Assembly: GCA_018136815.1 (NCBI GenBank)
Contig: CM030943.1
Coordinates: forward strand, 611,975 to 675,974
Source: Isochrysis galbana
Taxonomy: Eukaryota > Haptophyta > Isochrysidales > Isochrysidaceae
Direction of reading: 5' to 3'
Length of the DNA: 64,000 nucleotides
A program made the position numbers and the translations under genes. The notes under the pieces were generated by a model. The model was not told the origin of the DNA. It worked only from the letters and a program-made list of their open reading frames with translations, and did not search any database. This document shows positions 1-9,396 of the stretch, piece after piece (positions within the stretch are counted from its first letter, which is position 1; each line of letters starts with the position of its first letter).

Positions 1-10
1 GAGCCAACCG

Positions 11-1078
11 GTGCTGGCCACCGTGCCCCTATTGTCATCACAAGCTTCAGCTTCGTCCTCACCGACGGTTGCGACGCCAGGGGGCTTCACCTTTGAGCCG
101 GCCCCGTCCGTTCCCATTTCGAAAGTTAGCCCTGTTATTGGCGTCCAGCACGCCAGAAACGACGAGTCCGAGTCCGAGTACAAATTAACGTCACCGCGGA
201 GTCCGCGGTCGACCACCGGCGTTCCCACGCCACCCCATCAACCGAGAGCCCTGGAGGAGCTTGAACAGCCGTCTCCTAGCCCCTCTCAAGTCGCCGAGTC
301 TTCCGAATTCGAGTCTGAATCCACCGTAATTTCAGCGGTCCATCCACCCGCTAGCCCGAGCCAAGTCCTCCGAAGAATGCTTCGCATTGCAGAACCTCTT
401 CGGCCACTACCCACGCCAGCCGCTGCCGCAGAGCCACCACCCTGGCCCCAGCCTTCCCCGCAGCCGGCTTCTACGACAGCCACGTCCCTTCTTTCGCCGG
501 CGCCGACCCCGCCGACGACAGAATGCAACGACGTCTCCTCTTCCGACGTGACCATGGAGAGTGACCACAACTCCTCTGCACGTCGAGGAACGGCGGCCTC
601 CCAAACCGAGCTTCTACGCCCATTGAGCCAGCCCAACCGAGTCCCTGAGCCATGTCCTTCATGTCTCTCACCGGTGGTCTCGCGGCCGCGGCGTCCGTCG
701 CCGCCGTCCGACACCCCACTTCCCCGAGTTTCTTCGTCAATCCCGTCCTCCGAGCCCGTCTCTACGTCGTCGATATCCGAGTCTTCTTCCATTCGTCCTA
801 CGTCGCTGCGGCCACCGGTCGCCGCCTCCGAGCACTGCCTGCCTCTCGATACCACTGCCACCACCATCATGCGCGTGGCAGCGATCAATGCGTCCGCGAT
901 CCAGCCTTCGATTCCTCTCAAAACAACTCCGATGTCGGCACCCGTGATGATACCCCGTCACCCGCTCTCCACGCTCTCGCCTCTCTTCGTGCACGAGCGA
1001 GCGGCTCTGCGGTGGTATTACCTCGGCACCTCACGGAGGCAGCCCAAGAGCTTCGCCGGCCTCGCAATGGCACCCTAG
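11..1078 (+). CDS. gag-like Ser/Pro-rich frame of the gypsy element (partial)
   Basis: Open from the window edge to a stop at 1078, about 355 residues shown, truly longer upstream. The composition is dominated by Ser, Pro and Thr with acidic patches, as expected of a disordered linker; I see no CCHC zinc knuckle and no capsid motif. It is read in frame 2, overlaps the next frame (652-1536, frame 1), and is therefore probably the 3' end of gag or a gag-to-methyltransferase linker reached or left by ribosomal frameshifting. The match to gag rests on position only. Where translation would leave this frame for frame 1 is not visible; anywhere between about 940 and 1078 would fit. Confidence 0.5.
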   Translation: MLATVPLLSSQASASSSPTVATPGGFTFEPAPSVPISKVSPVIGVQHARNDESESEYKLTSPRSPRSTTGVPTPPHQPRALEELEQPSPSPSQVAESSEFESESTVISAVHPPASPSQVLRRMLRIAEPLRPLPTPAAAAEPPPWPQPSPQPASTTATSLLSPAPTPPTTECNDVSSSDVTMESDHNSSARRGTAASQTELLRPLSQPNRVPEPCPSCLSPVVSRPRRPSPPSDTPLPRVSSSIPSSEPVSTSSISESSSIRPTSLRPPVAASEHCLPLDTTATTIMRVAAINASAIQPSIPLKTTPMSAPVMIPRHPLSTLSPLFVHERAALRWYYLGTSRRQPKSFAGLAMAP

Positions 1079-1536
1079 CCTCGCCTGCCGCCGCGCTACC
1101 CAAGCACTTCGATGAGCTTTGCGCTGAGCTCACGAAGATGAATCAACGAGTCCAAGACGGGCTGACGTCTGGCTGTCACGCACCACGCGTTCTCGTCGTT
1201 GGCGAGACGAGCGGCGTCGTCTCCTCCATGTTCCTACTCGCCGGTGCTGATGTAGCTACGTGCGATTTGTATCCTTCCGAGATCGATTACGTGCCCCACT
1301 TCCAAGGCGACGCGCTTCATGTCCAAAACCTAGGTTGGGACCTAGTCATCGCCCACCCGCCCTGCACGTACCTCTCCGCTGTCAGCAGTCAATGGCTCTC
1401 CCAAGAACCCGGACGTCGTGCCGCTCTTGAGTCGGCCGCTCGCGTCTTCAAGTCAATGGCCTCCGCCACTGCTCCGTTTGTAGCGGTCGAGAACCCTCGG
1501 ATGCATGCGGAAGCTCGCCGTTTAGTCGGGGGTTGA
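652..1536 (+). CDS. phage-type DNA methyltransferase-like domain, N-terminal part, in gypsy element
   Basis: The frame is convincing from about 940 onward. From about 1177 it reads like a SAM-dependent methyltransferase of a family common in bacteria and phages: a first strand and glycine turn (RVLVVGETSG), a CDLYPSE acidic strand end, GDAL, then the catalytic-type motif HPPCTYL (about 1352-1372) and VENPRMH (about 1487-1507). The frame stops at 1536, and the rest of the same domain continues without loss of alignment in the pol frame, which overlaps by four bases (1533-1536). The family assignment comes from remembered motif order, not from a search. Activity (adenine or cytosine, DNA or other substrate) cannot be told from the sequence. 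A bona fide start codon is not evident; fusion to the upstream frame is likely. Confidence 0.7.
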   Translation: MSFMSLTGGLAAAASVAAVRHPTSPSFFVNPVLRARLYVVDIRVFFHSSYVAAATGRRLRALPASRYHCHHHHARGSDQCVRDPAFDSSQNNSDVGTRDDTPSPALHALASLRARASGSAVVLPRHLTEAAQELRRPRNGTLASPAAALPKHFDELCAELTKMNQRVQDGLTSGCHAPRVLVVGETSGVVSSMFLLAGADVATCDLYPSEIDYVPHFQGDALHVQNLGWDLVIAHPPCTYLSAVSSQWLSQEPGRRAALESAARVFKSMASATAPFVAVENPRMHAEARRLVGG

Positions 1537-4500
1537 CCCCGACCCAATTCGTCCAACCCTGGGAGCACGGCACTGGACACCAGAAAGCCACCGGGTTGTA
1601 CCTCACCAAAGGGCTGCCGCCCCTCCAGCCAACTTGCGTCGTGGATGGCCGTGAGTCGGCCATGGCTAACCTCTCTCCTTCACCGCACCGTGGCGCTCTT
1701 CGCAGCCGCACCTACGTCGGTGTAGCTGGAGCGATGGCGATCCATTGGATGCCGGTTCTTCTTCGACATTTGAGCCAACAGCGAGACCAGACGTCGACGA
1801 AGAAATTGTCCGCGTTAGAGCTACTCGCTTGCGCGCGGTGCAGCCTATTGGACCGGCCTTCACTTAGCTCGACCGAGGCTACCGCCTACGAGCCGTGGTC
1901 GGCTCTTCATCGTTATGAGAGGGGGAGGGAAACGAGTGAAGTTTCTTCCGACCCCGTTGTTTCCCGTCCAGCTACTCCCGAGTCAGACAACCACGAAGAC
2001 CAAAAAGAAACCCACGATAACCACGACAACGACACGCCACTCCACGCCTCCGAGTCTACACTCCACGACCCATTCTCTCCATGGACCGCCCCGCCTCCGG
2101 CACGCGCGAGCTCGCCGCGTCCGACGACGCCGACGACTCTCCGGAAGCGGCGCCAACAATGGCAATCATTCGGAGTGAACGGGGACCAGAAATGGTCCAA
2201 CGTCACGCTCGAAACCGCTGACGAAATAAGAGCGCAAGCTCTAGCCGGACGAAACGCCGACGAGGAATCCGACCTCGCCGCTGCCGTCCGAGCGCCGATC
2301 GAGTTCGTGGAAGCCAAAGGCATCCGCGCCGAAGAGCTAGCCTCATTAGTTCGAAGACCCAAGACAGAAGCCCAAGCCCGTCTCGAGAAAGATTGGGAAA
2401 AGATGTCCGACCACCCGAGGCACCCCACCGACAAGAGAGGCCTGGGCTACACTAGTCCCAAGCTATCACCCTGTACCGCTACCAACGAGGACGACCCCTC
2501 TAGGCCCTCTGCCACGATAGCGGCAGTCGGAGTACCCGAAGAGACGACGACCAGTTTGACGACGAATTCACCCGAGCAACGACGCTGGCGACCAACCCCG
2601 TCCCTGTCCGACACCATTGCACACGTGACCGCGCACCGGCCGGAGAGCGTCGTGGATACCCTACCATCTGCCTACCCAAGGCATTGTCTATATGTTCGAG
2701 ATCTAATGGTCTGCCGCTCCGGCGAGGCTGCCGGCAAAGAAGGAGTAATCTTAGCCGACTCCGCCCTCACGGTCAACAGCACACTCGCTGACACCGGAGC
2801 TGGCCCGTCGGTCGTGACCACTTCCCTCTTGTCCAGCCTACCCAACGACGCATGCGTCGAGCGGCTGCCGCAAGCCGTAGTGACACCGCTCCATGGCCCA
2901 GACGGCCTACCTCTTATCACGCGAGGCAAGGCTCGAATCGTTTTCTCCGTCGGTGGATTTCTCTTTCGTCATACGTTCATGGTGATTGAAGGCAACCCGA
3001 TGCTACTGCTCGGGAACGACTTCTTAGCTACGCACGCCGCTTCGATTCAGCTCGCCTCCGACAGCGCGGACGGCTCTATCACCCTCGGTGCCCCATCCAC
3101 GGTGGCTCCTCTTGAGGTTAATGGCAGTCCAAGCCCCGACGCTCCGCCGATCTTTCGCGTCTCGACGTCACCGATAGCGGTGGTCCCTGTCAGCATGACT
3201 TGTGCACAGGTCTGTCCGACCTCCGCGAACCCAATCACGACTGACTTCTTCCGAGGGCCGCAAGCCGCCGAAAACGACAACCAGCTAGTCTCCGAGCCGC
3301 TCTTCAACACGGCCGATGAGTTTGCCGCCAAAGCGCCGGCGTCTTGTGGCTCCGAGTACCTCCTATATACCCATGAACCTATCACGATCCCGGCCTATCA
3401 TCGGGCGACGTTTCACGTCCGAATTCCGCTAGCTCTTCGAGAACACGAAGACTGCGCCATGCTCGTGGACCGGCTCCCTACACGCGAGACTATTGACAGC
3501 TCTCCGCTCGTCATCCCTCAAGTAGAGAGGCCGAAATCCGACCACACCATCGCGGTTACGGTGGCCAATACTGACCCCAAACCACTACACCTTCCGTCGT
3601 TCCATCCTGTAGCTTCGCTACAGGTTCGATTCAAGATTCACGCTGGAACTTATCACCGCGTCGGTGACAATAACTCGCCGGATGTGATTGAGTCGCTCAA
3701 CGAGGACCAACGCAAGCTCCTCGAGGCAGCCAAGATCGACCCCGAGGGCCGTCTCTCGATGCCCCAACGTGAACAAGTTCGTCGTCTACTGGCCCGACGT
3801 ATCGCTGCTTTCGCAATTGACCCGACTAACCCGAATCACACTCACGTGATGGAGGTAGAGCTACCGCTCAACCCCGGAGCCGAAGCTCACCGTCACGCAC
3901 CGTCTAGAGTTGGACGAGAGGGTGAGAAGATCATAGAGGACGAAGTTTGCAAGATGGAGTCCGCGGGCATCATTAGGAAATCAAATTCGTCGTGGGCCTC
4001 TCGAGTCGTGTTAGTCACTAAGAAGGATGGCTCCGTACGTTTCTGCGTAGATTATCGCGACGTCAACTCCAAGCTTCGTCTAGAGGACAGCCCTCTTCCC
4101 CTCACGGTAGAAGCCATCGACCGATTGTCGTCCGGTCAAGGCAACCTCGATTCTCTATTCCTTTGCACCCTGGACCTGGCATCTGGTTTCTGGGGTATAC
4201 CGATCAAAGAATCCGATAAACATATCACCGCGTTCACTACTCATCGCGGCAAGTACGAGTTCAATTACTTGCCTTTCGGTGTTCAATCCGGTCCCTCGTA
4301 TATGTGCCGCCTCATGGACGCCGTTCTCGGTGGGCTGGCATGGGAGATTTGTATGCCATACTTGGATGATGTCGGCGCCTGGTCGACAGGTGTAGGTGAC
4401 TCGCTGCAGGCCAGGGAAGAGTCGTCATTCCAACAAATGTTACACCGTCTTGATCTTGTCTTGGAACGTCTCATCTGGGCGGGCCTCACTTGCAAGATGT

Positions 4501-7073
4501 CGAAATGCGTTTTCTTTGCCACCTCGGCTGAATATCTCGGCCACGTTGTTTCGCGTGAAGGTCTTCGGATGGATCCCAAGAAAGTGGAAGCTGTCTCGAA
4601 AATCGACCCAACCCAAATCAACTCGATCGAAGCCGTCCGTTCGTTCCTTGGATTGTGCTCCTACTACCGCCGTTTCATCCGTCGTTTTGCGATCCGTGCG
4701 GCGCCGTTAACCGCTCTCACGCGGAAAGGGTGCGACGTCCCGGTCGAGTCGCAAACAGAAGCCTGTCGACAGGCTATCGAAGATCTCAAGCAAGCTATCT
4801 GTGAAGAACCCGTACTTGCACCTCCTCGAGACGACCGTCCTTTCCTCGTTAAAACCGACGGTGCTAGCAAGCTCGGCATCGCCGGCGTCCTCGCCCAAAA
4901 AGACGACGAAGGGAGAGAGCGCGTCGTTGCATACTACGGTCGTAGCTTGAGTCCGGCTGAGCGCCATTGGACAGTCACTGAAATCGAACTTCTAGCAGCG
5001 CTAGAATCGATCCGAAATTGGAGGCCTTATCTTTGGGGTCGCCACTTCACCCTCGTCGTAGACCATTCAGCTTTGCGCTGGCTTCACACGATGAAAGATC
5101 AAGTCACCGGTGGTCCAGCCTCGCGCCTCATGCGATGGGTCCTAAAGCTAGCCGAATATAGATTCGACGTCGTGCACAAACCTGGAGTCACTCACTGGGA
5201 CGCCGACGGCTTATCCCGCTTAGTTGCTCTCGAGCCTGATCACGATCCTCTCCATCTCGAGGAGAGTGACGCCCATTCTTTCGATTCTTCTGAAATTCAC
5301 GACATAGTCGCCGCCGCGGTTACTTCATCCACCCTCACCGCTCGCCGCCAACAAGCAAGCGATAGGCTCGCTCGTCAAGCATCGGAATCTTCGGAGTCGA
5401 TTACCTCCTCGTATCTCGATGTGGGCGTGCCTCATGCCGACGAATTACGTCAAGCGCTCTCTACCGACGATCTCGCCAGCTCGATCCTTTCTGAAGTCGA
5501 GTCGATCCTTCCGAAAGCTTCCTCTTCGATTGACTCTAGCTCGTCGTCGAAGAAAAGTTCCCGATTCCTCCTTCGCGATGGCCTACTCTACTACCGCTCC
5601 TCAGAAGCGGAAGAGGCTCCTCTTCGTTTGTACATTCCGGAGTCCCTTCGTGACACGTACCCCCGCGCCTACCATGACCACCTTGGTCACCCAGGTGCGA
5701 CAAGGACGTCTACCCTACTTCGTACTCGAGTGTACTGGCCTGGCATGTCCGCCTCTGTATCGGAATACGTTCGAGAGTGCCACGAATGCATTCTTGGCAA
5801 ACCGTTACCGCGACCGCTCGCCCATCCATCCGGTCTTTCCATCGGATCTTATCCTTTCGACGTCGTCTATTGCGATATTCTTTCGATGGCGCCCACTCAC
5901 GATTTCGTATCCGGCCGCTCCGGTTTTGACAAGCTGATTGTTTTCGTCGATTCTCTCTCTCGTTGGATTGAAGCTGAGCCTTGCAACGGTAACCCCTCGT
6001 CCTCGAAATGTCTAGACGTCTTCATGCGTCTCATCGTATCTCGTTATGGAGTCCCTCGCCAACTTCGAACCGACGCCGGCTCGAATCTTTGCTCTCGATT
6101 AGTGGACCTAATTCTCAAAGCGACCGGCACGGACTTGAGCACTACTGAAGCCTATCGCCACGAAGGCGTAGGGCTAGTAGAAAGAGCTCAACAAACTCTC
6201 CTCACGATGACTCGAGTCTCCAATGAAGGCGGCGCCCATTGGGTCGATCACCTTCCGTTTCTTCTCATGTCTATGCGAGCGACCGCCGGTCGCGTCGTAC
6301 CCAAGTCACCCGCGGCTATCTTGTTTGGTCGGGAGCTTCGTCTTCCAGCTCAACTTGCTGACCCTGCTCCTGTTCTTGAGTTGCTTCCATCTAGGCCTCC
6401 GTCCGATGCCGTCACTTACGCCACCGAGCTCAATAAGAAGCTTCTCGAGTCGTGGCGTTCCGCCCTCGAAAGTACTCAAGAAGCCCAACGTGAATCGATG
6501 CGCTCCGCCTCTCAAAAGTCTAAACTCGGTGTTACCTTCAAACAAGGAGACAGAGTTTGTCGTCGAATCCCTGGCCACGCCAACAAACTTCAATACCTCT
6601 ACTCCGGTCCTTACCGAGTAGAAGAAGCCATCTCGGCCACTCGATACCGTCTACGCGATCTCGAAAATCGTCAAGTCAAGGATGAAGTTCACATTTCCAA
6701 TCTTCGTCCGTACTTTACCGTCACCGATTCGTCTCCGCTCGCTGGAGATGAGTATTTGGTCGAAGAGTTACTCGATCGCAAGGGCGATGGAGTTTCATTC
6801 AAGTATCTCGTCAAATGGCGCGGCTATCCTCGTTCTGAAGCTACTTGGGAGTCTCGAATTGAGTTGCTTCGGCGTTGTGCTGATCTAGTTGAGTCGTACG
6901 ACACCACTTTCGACCGCCGTCCGGTTCAACCCCAAGCTCACTCCGCTGTAGACTCCTCTTCAAGTCCAAGTTCAAGTCCCCAGTCTAATCAAGTTCCACG
7001 TCGAGTTCAAGAGTCAAATCGTATTCCTCCTGATCTGCCTTCAAGTCGTACCCGTTCTCGTTCACGTTCGTAG
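1533..7073 (+). CDS. pol: gypsy Pol polyprotein with methyltransferase tail at N-terminus and chromodomain
   Basis: About 1,846 residues. Residues 1-75 complete the methyltransferase domain (QPWEHG, KATGLYL, LRSRTYVG). Then: aspartic protease active site DTGAG at about 420; reverse transcriptase with KKDGSVRFCVDYR, TLDLASGFW and the catalytic YLDD at about 943-946; RNase H beginning KTDGASK (Asp about 1109); integrase zinc finger HHCC from about 1381; integrase core with Asp about 1448, Asp about 1514 and Glu about 1550, giving the D,D-35-E spacing; and a chromodomain at about 1739-1790 (FKYLVKWRGYP). The chromodomain would steer integration to particular chromatin. The first base triplet is TTG, so this frame is most simply entered by a -1 shift from the frame ending at 1536 (a run of five G precedes the overlap). 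All catalytic residues I can check are present. Confidence 0.9.
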   Translation: MTPTQFVQPWEHGTGHQKATGLYLTKGLPPLQPTCVVDGRESAMANLSPSPHRGALRSRTYVGVAGAMAIHWMPVLLRHLSQQRDQTSTKKLSALELLACARCSLLDRPSLSSTEATAYEPWSALHRYERGRETSEVSSDPVVSRPATPESDNHEDQKETHDNHDNDTPLHASESTLHDPFSPWTAPPPARASSPRPTTPTTLRKRRQQWQSFGVNGDQKWSNVTLETADEIRAQALAGRNADEESDLAAAVRAPIEFVEAKGIRAEELASLVRRPKTEAQARLEKDWEKMSDHPRHPTDKRGLGYTSPKLSPCTATNEDDPSRPSATIAAVGVPEETTTSLTTNSPEQRRWRPTPSLSDTIAHVTAHRPESVVDTLPSAYPRHCLYVRDLMVCRSGEAAGKEGVILADSALTVNSTLADTGAGPSVVTTSLLSSLPNDACVERLPQAVVTPLHGPDGLPLITRGKARIVFSVGGFLFRHTFMVIEGNPMLLLGNDFLATHAASIQLASDSADGSITLGAPSTVAPLEVNGSPSPDAPPIFRVSTSPIAVVPVSMTCAQVCPTSANPITTDFFRGPQAAENDNQLVSEPLFNTADEFAAKAPASCGSEYLLYTHEPITIPAYHRATFHVRIPLALREHEDCAMLVDRLPTRETIDSSPLVIPQVERPKSDHTIAVTVANTDPKPLHLPSFHPVASLQVRFKIHAGTYHRVGDNNSPDVIESLNEDQRKLLEAAKIDPEGRLSMPQREQVRRLLARRIAAFAIDPTNPNHTHVMEVELPLNPGAEAHRHAPSRVGREGEKIIEDEVCKMESAGIIRKSNSSWASRVVLVTKKDGSVRFCVDYRDVNSKLRLEDSPLPLTVEAIDRLSSGQGNLDSLFLCTLDLASGFWGIPIKESDKHITAFTTHRGKYEFNYLPFGVQSGPSYMCRLMDAVLGGLAWEICMPYLDDVGAWSTGVGDSLQAREESSFQQMLHRLDLVLERLIWAGLTCKMSKCVFFATSAEYLGHVVSREGLRMDPKKVEAVSKIDPTQINSIEAVRSFLGLCSYYRRFIRRFAIRAAPLTALTRKGCDVPVESQTEACRQAIEDLKQAICEEPVLAPPRDDRPFLVKTDGASKLGIAGVLAQKDDEGRERVVAYYGRSLSPAERHWTVTEIELLAALESIRNWRPYLWGRHFTLVVDHSALRWLHTMKDQVTGGPASRLMRWVLKLAEYRFDVVHKPGVTHWDADGLSRLVALEPDHDPLHLEESDAHSFDSSEIHDIVAAAVTSSTLTARRQQASDRLARQASESSESITSSYLDVGVPHADELRQALSTDDLASSILSEVESILPKASSSIDSSSSSKKSSRFLLRDGLLYYRSSEAEEAPLRLYIPESLRDTYPRAYHDHLGHPGATRTSTLLRTRVYWPGMSASVSEYVRECHECILGKPLPRPLAHPSGLSIGSYPFDVVYCDILSMAPTHDFVSGRSGFDKLIVFVDSLSRWIEAEPCNGNPSSSKCLDVFMRLIVSRYGVPRQLRTDAGSNLCSRLVDLILKATGTDLSTTEAYRHEGVGLVERAQQTLLTMTRVSNEGGAHWVDHLPFLLMSMRATAGRVVPKSPAAILFGRELRLPAQLADPAPVLELLPSRPPSDAVTYATELNKKLLESWRSALESTQEAQRESMRSASQKSKLGVTFKQGDRVCRRIPGHANKLQYLYSGPYRVEEAISATRYRLRDLENRQVKDEVHISNLRPYFTVTDSSPLAGDEYLVEELLDRKGDGVSFKYLVKWRGYPRSEATWESRIELLRRCADLVESYDTTFDRRPVQPQAHSAVDSSSSPSSSPQSNQVPRRVQESNRIPPDLPSSRTRSRSRS

Positions 7074-7336
7074 CGCTAAGTGCTAAGTCGACCGGAAGTG
7101 GATGATTAGCGTCGCGTCAGCGCCTGACCCAGCGCAACTGCCCGAGCAAAACTCCTGTAAAAGGGAGAACGTGGTAGGACGTGGCGTACGAAATCGGGGG
7201 CCGCCGCGCTAAGCTGCCGATTTTGTGCTCGCTTTGGATCCATGGGTTAATCCTCCTCTTCTAAGTCTCTCGTCTCGTATGGTTAAATGAACTCTCTTGG
7301 CTCGACATCGGGAGACGTCTCGATTTAAGTCGGGGG

Positions 7337-8480
7337 GTGTTGTATTCCTGCCCATCTGAAGGCTGTAGGCATGAATATTCGTGTAAGGTACGCGCTCACA
7401 ATTACAATTGAACAGTTCCCCGTGTTGCCACTGACGCACAAGACACACAGATTCGGATTCCCCATGGTCTCAAGTCCAGGTTTGCAGATTTTGGTCTCGA
7501 AATTTGCGATTCGAATTTTGTTTTTGCTGTTACTATAATTGTTGGCTCGTTTAAGGTAATAAACCGGCATGACTTCGACTTCTCGTTCCGCAGTTGCTCT
7601 GCGAGACTCTCTCTCTCTCTCTCTCTCCGTCCTCCTCTCCTCGGCCGACGGAGGGAAGTTTCGTCCAAAACATTCTCCGGTCCCAGGATGTTCCGTGGGG
7701 GTCTCTCTGCGCTCCGCGAGGGAAAGGACGCGATCTCGCTCCGAGATCACCCTCGCGCCCTCCCACGCTGCCCCGCCGTGCCCTCGGTCCCTCGCCCCCC
7801 GCGGCAGGTTCTTCCTCTCGGCGTGCCATCCGTCGCCTCCGGCCGTTATATTATTCCCCCCCCCGCGCGAGGTTCTTCTCCTCCGCGCGCGGTTCGTTTC
7901 CTCCGGCCGTCGTTCGTTCCCCCCCCCGCGCGCGCTGTTTCCCCCCCTCGCTTCGATTCCTCTCGCGATTCCTTCGATGATTGCCTCCATCTCGTCCGTT
8001 CTTCTTCGCGATTCTCGCGGAGGGGGTACCGATGTTTAACGTTAGTTTCGCCGCGTTTTCGGTGAAAGAAGGGAAGAACGAATGGCACGCGCCCCGCGTC
8101 TCGCGTCTTGTTTCGTCGCCCCTTGCTCGTCGCTTGTCTAGAAGGTCTCTCTGCACATCGCCTTCTTCCCCCCGCGCGAGTTTGGACCTCTCCTCGACCC
8201 TCCGCGTTGGCTTCAGCGGACGAGTTTTCACTTTAACGATAGTTTGAACCCTTCGTTTGCGTAGTTTTGCGCTCTCTTTCCGTATTTCTTCGCGCATGAC
8301 GAGCGATCGCGACCTCAGCCTTTGTCGCACGGGGAGGGTTTGTTTATCGTATGATTCCGGAGTGTTTACGTTAGTTTTCTGAGCCCAAGGTCGTTGGGGT
8401 TTGGGTTTCTTGTGAGTGTTTTTGTAGCAACTTCGTCGAGTCCCACCGTGTTCCCAAGCGAGTCCCCCCGAGTTCCCGAG
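7337..8480 (+). repeat. probable 3' LTR of the gypsy element (end not defined)
   Basis: Starts with TGTTGTATTCC straight after the G-rich polypurine tract. It is non-coding, pyrimidine-rich, and includes a (CT)n run at about 7606-7628 and many C-runs. The 5' LTR is outside the window, so the right boundary cannot be confirmed; 8480 is a guess based on where the base composition changes. Many overlapping reading frames here are compositional and I do not annotate them. A short frame at 8617-8757 (starting MPVVTPEESS) could be the first codons of another gag, i.e. a truncated tandem copy, but 47 residues are too few to judge. Confidence 0.5.
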
Positions 8481-9396
8481 TCTATACCCCGAGTCAACGA
8501 GTCAATACCAGCCAAGCACGCGCCTGAGCCACCCCCAGTCGCCTGCCACCACCTCCCACAAGCCTCCTTCCACACTTCCGCGCCCTCCGTGCGTCGTGCG
8601 TCGTGCGTCGATCACCATGCCCGTAGTCACCCCCGAGGAAAGCTCCATGAGCTCCCCGCAAGAACCGCATTCCGCGCTAGCTGCCGGCGCGCCCTCGCAG
8701 GCCATCTCCAAGAGTGAGATGAGCCTTGCTCTGACACCCTATCAGTTTACTGATAGATGAGGATACCAAAACCTAAGATCAAGGATGCGCGAGAACTCAG
8801 CGCACCAGTCTTCAAAGCAAACGGCAGAGACGCCCTTGTGATCAACACAAAATCAAAGATGGGGTAAGAGTACTATTATGAGCCGAAACCGAAGAACAAG
8901 GAACGAGGGGGGGAGCGGGAAGGAGGGAGTGGAAGAGGCAAGGGCGATGGCAGCGGGAATCCAGAGGAAGGAGTGCCCATAGTAGCATAGCGGACTATTT
9001 CAAGATTTTTTTTTTAGGTAGAGCACAAGGGGACGGGCCGCAAGGCAAGTGTGATGGTGCGATAAGGGAGGCGGGCGCGGCTGCGAACTAGTTGAGCAGG
9101 GTCGCGTGCGCGGCGAGGAGATCAAGAAGTTGTTTTTTCATTGAACTTCTATCGAGCCGTAACCGCTACCCGTGCAGTTTCTCTTCCGCTTACGCTCCAG
9201 GCTATCTCACAATGGTGAGGAAACGCAATCAATGCCTCCACATGAGCATGTGTGCCACACGACCTCGATGGACTGTCCTCCCACTCGGCATGGGCATAAC
9301 TTCATGATGCACACCCCGGTTGTGGCCCTTGTTGTGGACGACTGGTCGGATTCCAGTTGCCGCCAACCAGCGAGTCGCCTCGCAAGCAACTCAAAG
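8481..9396. other. intergenic, no gene seen; holds copy a of repeat family R1
   Basis: No reading frame here resembles a protein. At 8975-9016 there is TAGCATAGCGGAC followed by TTCAAGA and a T-run, which recurs at about 56038-56076. The R1 repeat copy spans about 9020-9146 and ends towards the nucleoporin gene. Confidence 0.6.
9020..9146 (+). repeat. R1 dispersed repeat, copy a (partial)
   Basis: Shares with six other places in the window the order GAGCACAAGGGG..GCCGCAAGGC..GCGCGGCT..GCGTGCGCGGCGAG, then an AT-rich end resembling ATTAAGAAGTTTTT. This copy is the most diverged and only its last 130 bases are recognisable. Orientation is called + when the AT-rich end is on the right. Confidence 0.55.

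Larger units (their letters stand above)
1..7336 (+). mobile_element. Ty3/gypsy chromovirus, 5' end outside window
   Basis: Internal region of a Metaviridae-type LTR retrotransposon. In order it shows a Ser/Pro-rich gag-like frame, a methyltransferase-like domain, aspartic protease, reverse transcriptase, RNase H, zinc-binding integrase and a C-terminal chromodomain, the usual chromovirus order apart from the methyltransferase. The 5' LTR and the start of gag lie before base 1. A G-run at 7331-7336 is a plausible polypurine tract directly before a TG that would open the 3' LTR. The pol frame has no internal stop over 5.5 kb, which suggests a young copy. Bases 7074-7336 hold no further coding sequence. 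Confidence 0.9.

Noticed and set aside
286..921. 211-codon antisense frame over the gag-like region
   Set aside because: Gly/Arg/Glu low complexity, shadow of the Ser/Pro-rich frame.
7325..8330. Many Arg/Ser/Pro-rich frames on both strands in the putative LTR
   Set aside because: Compositional; no motif, no start context, overlap in all frames.
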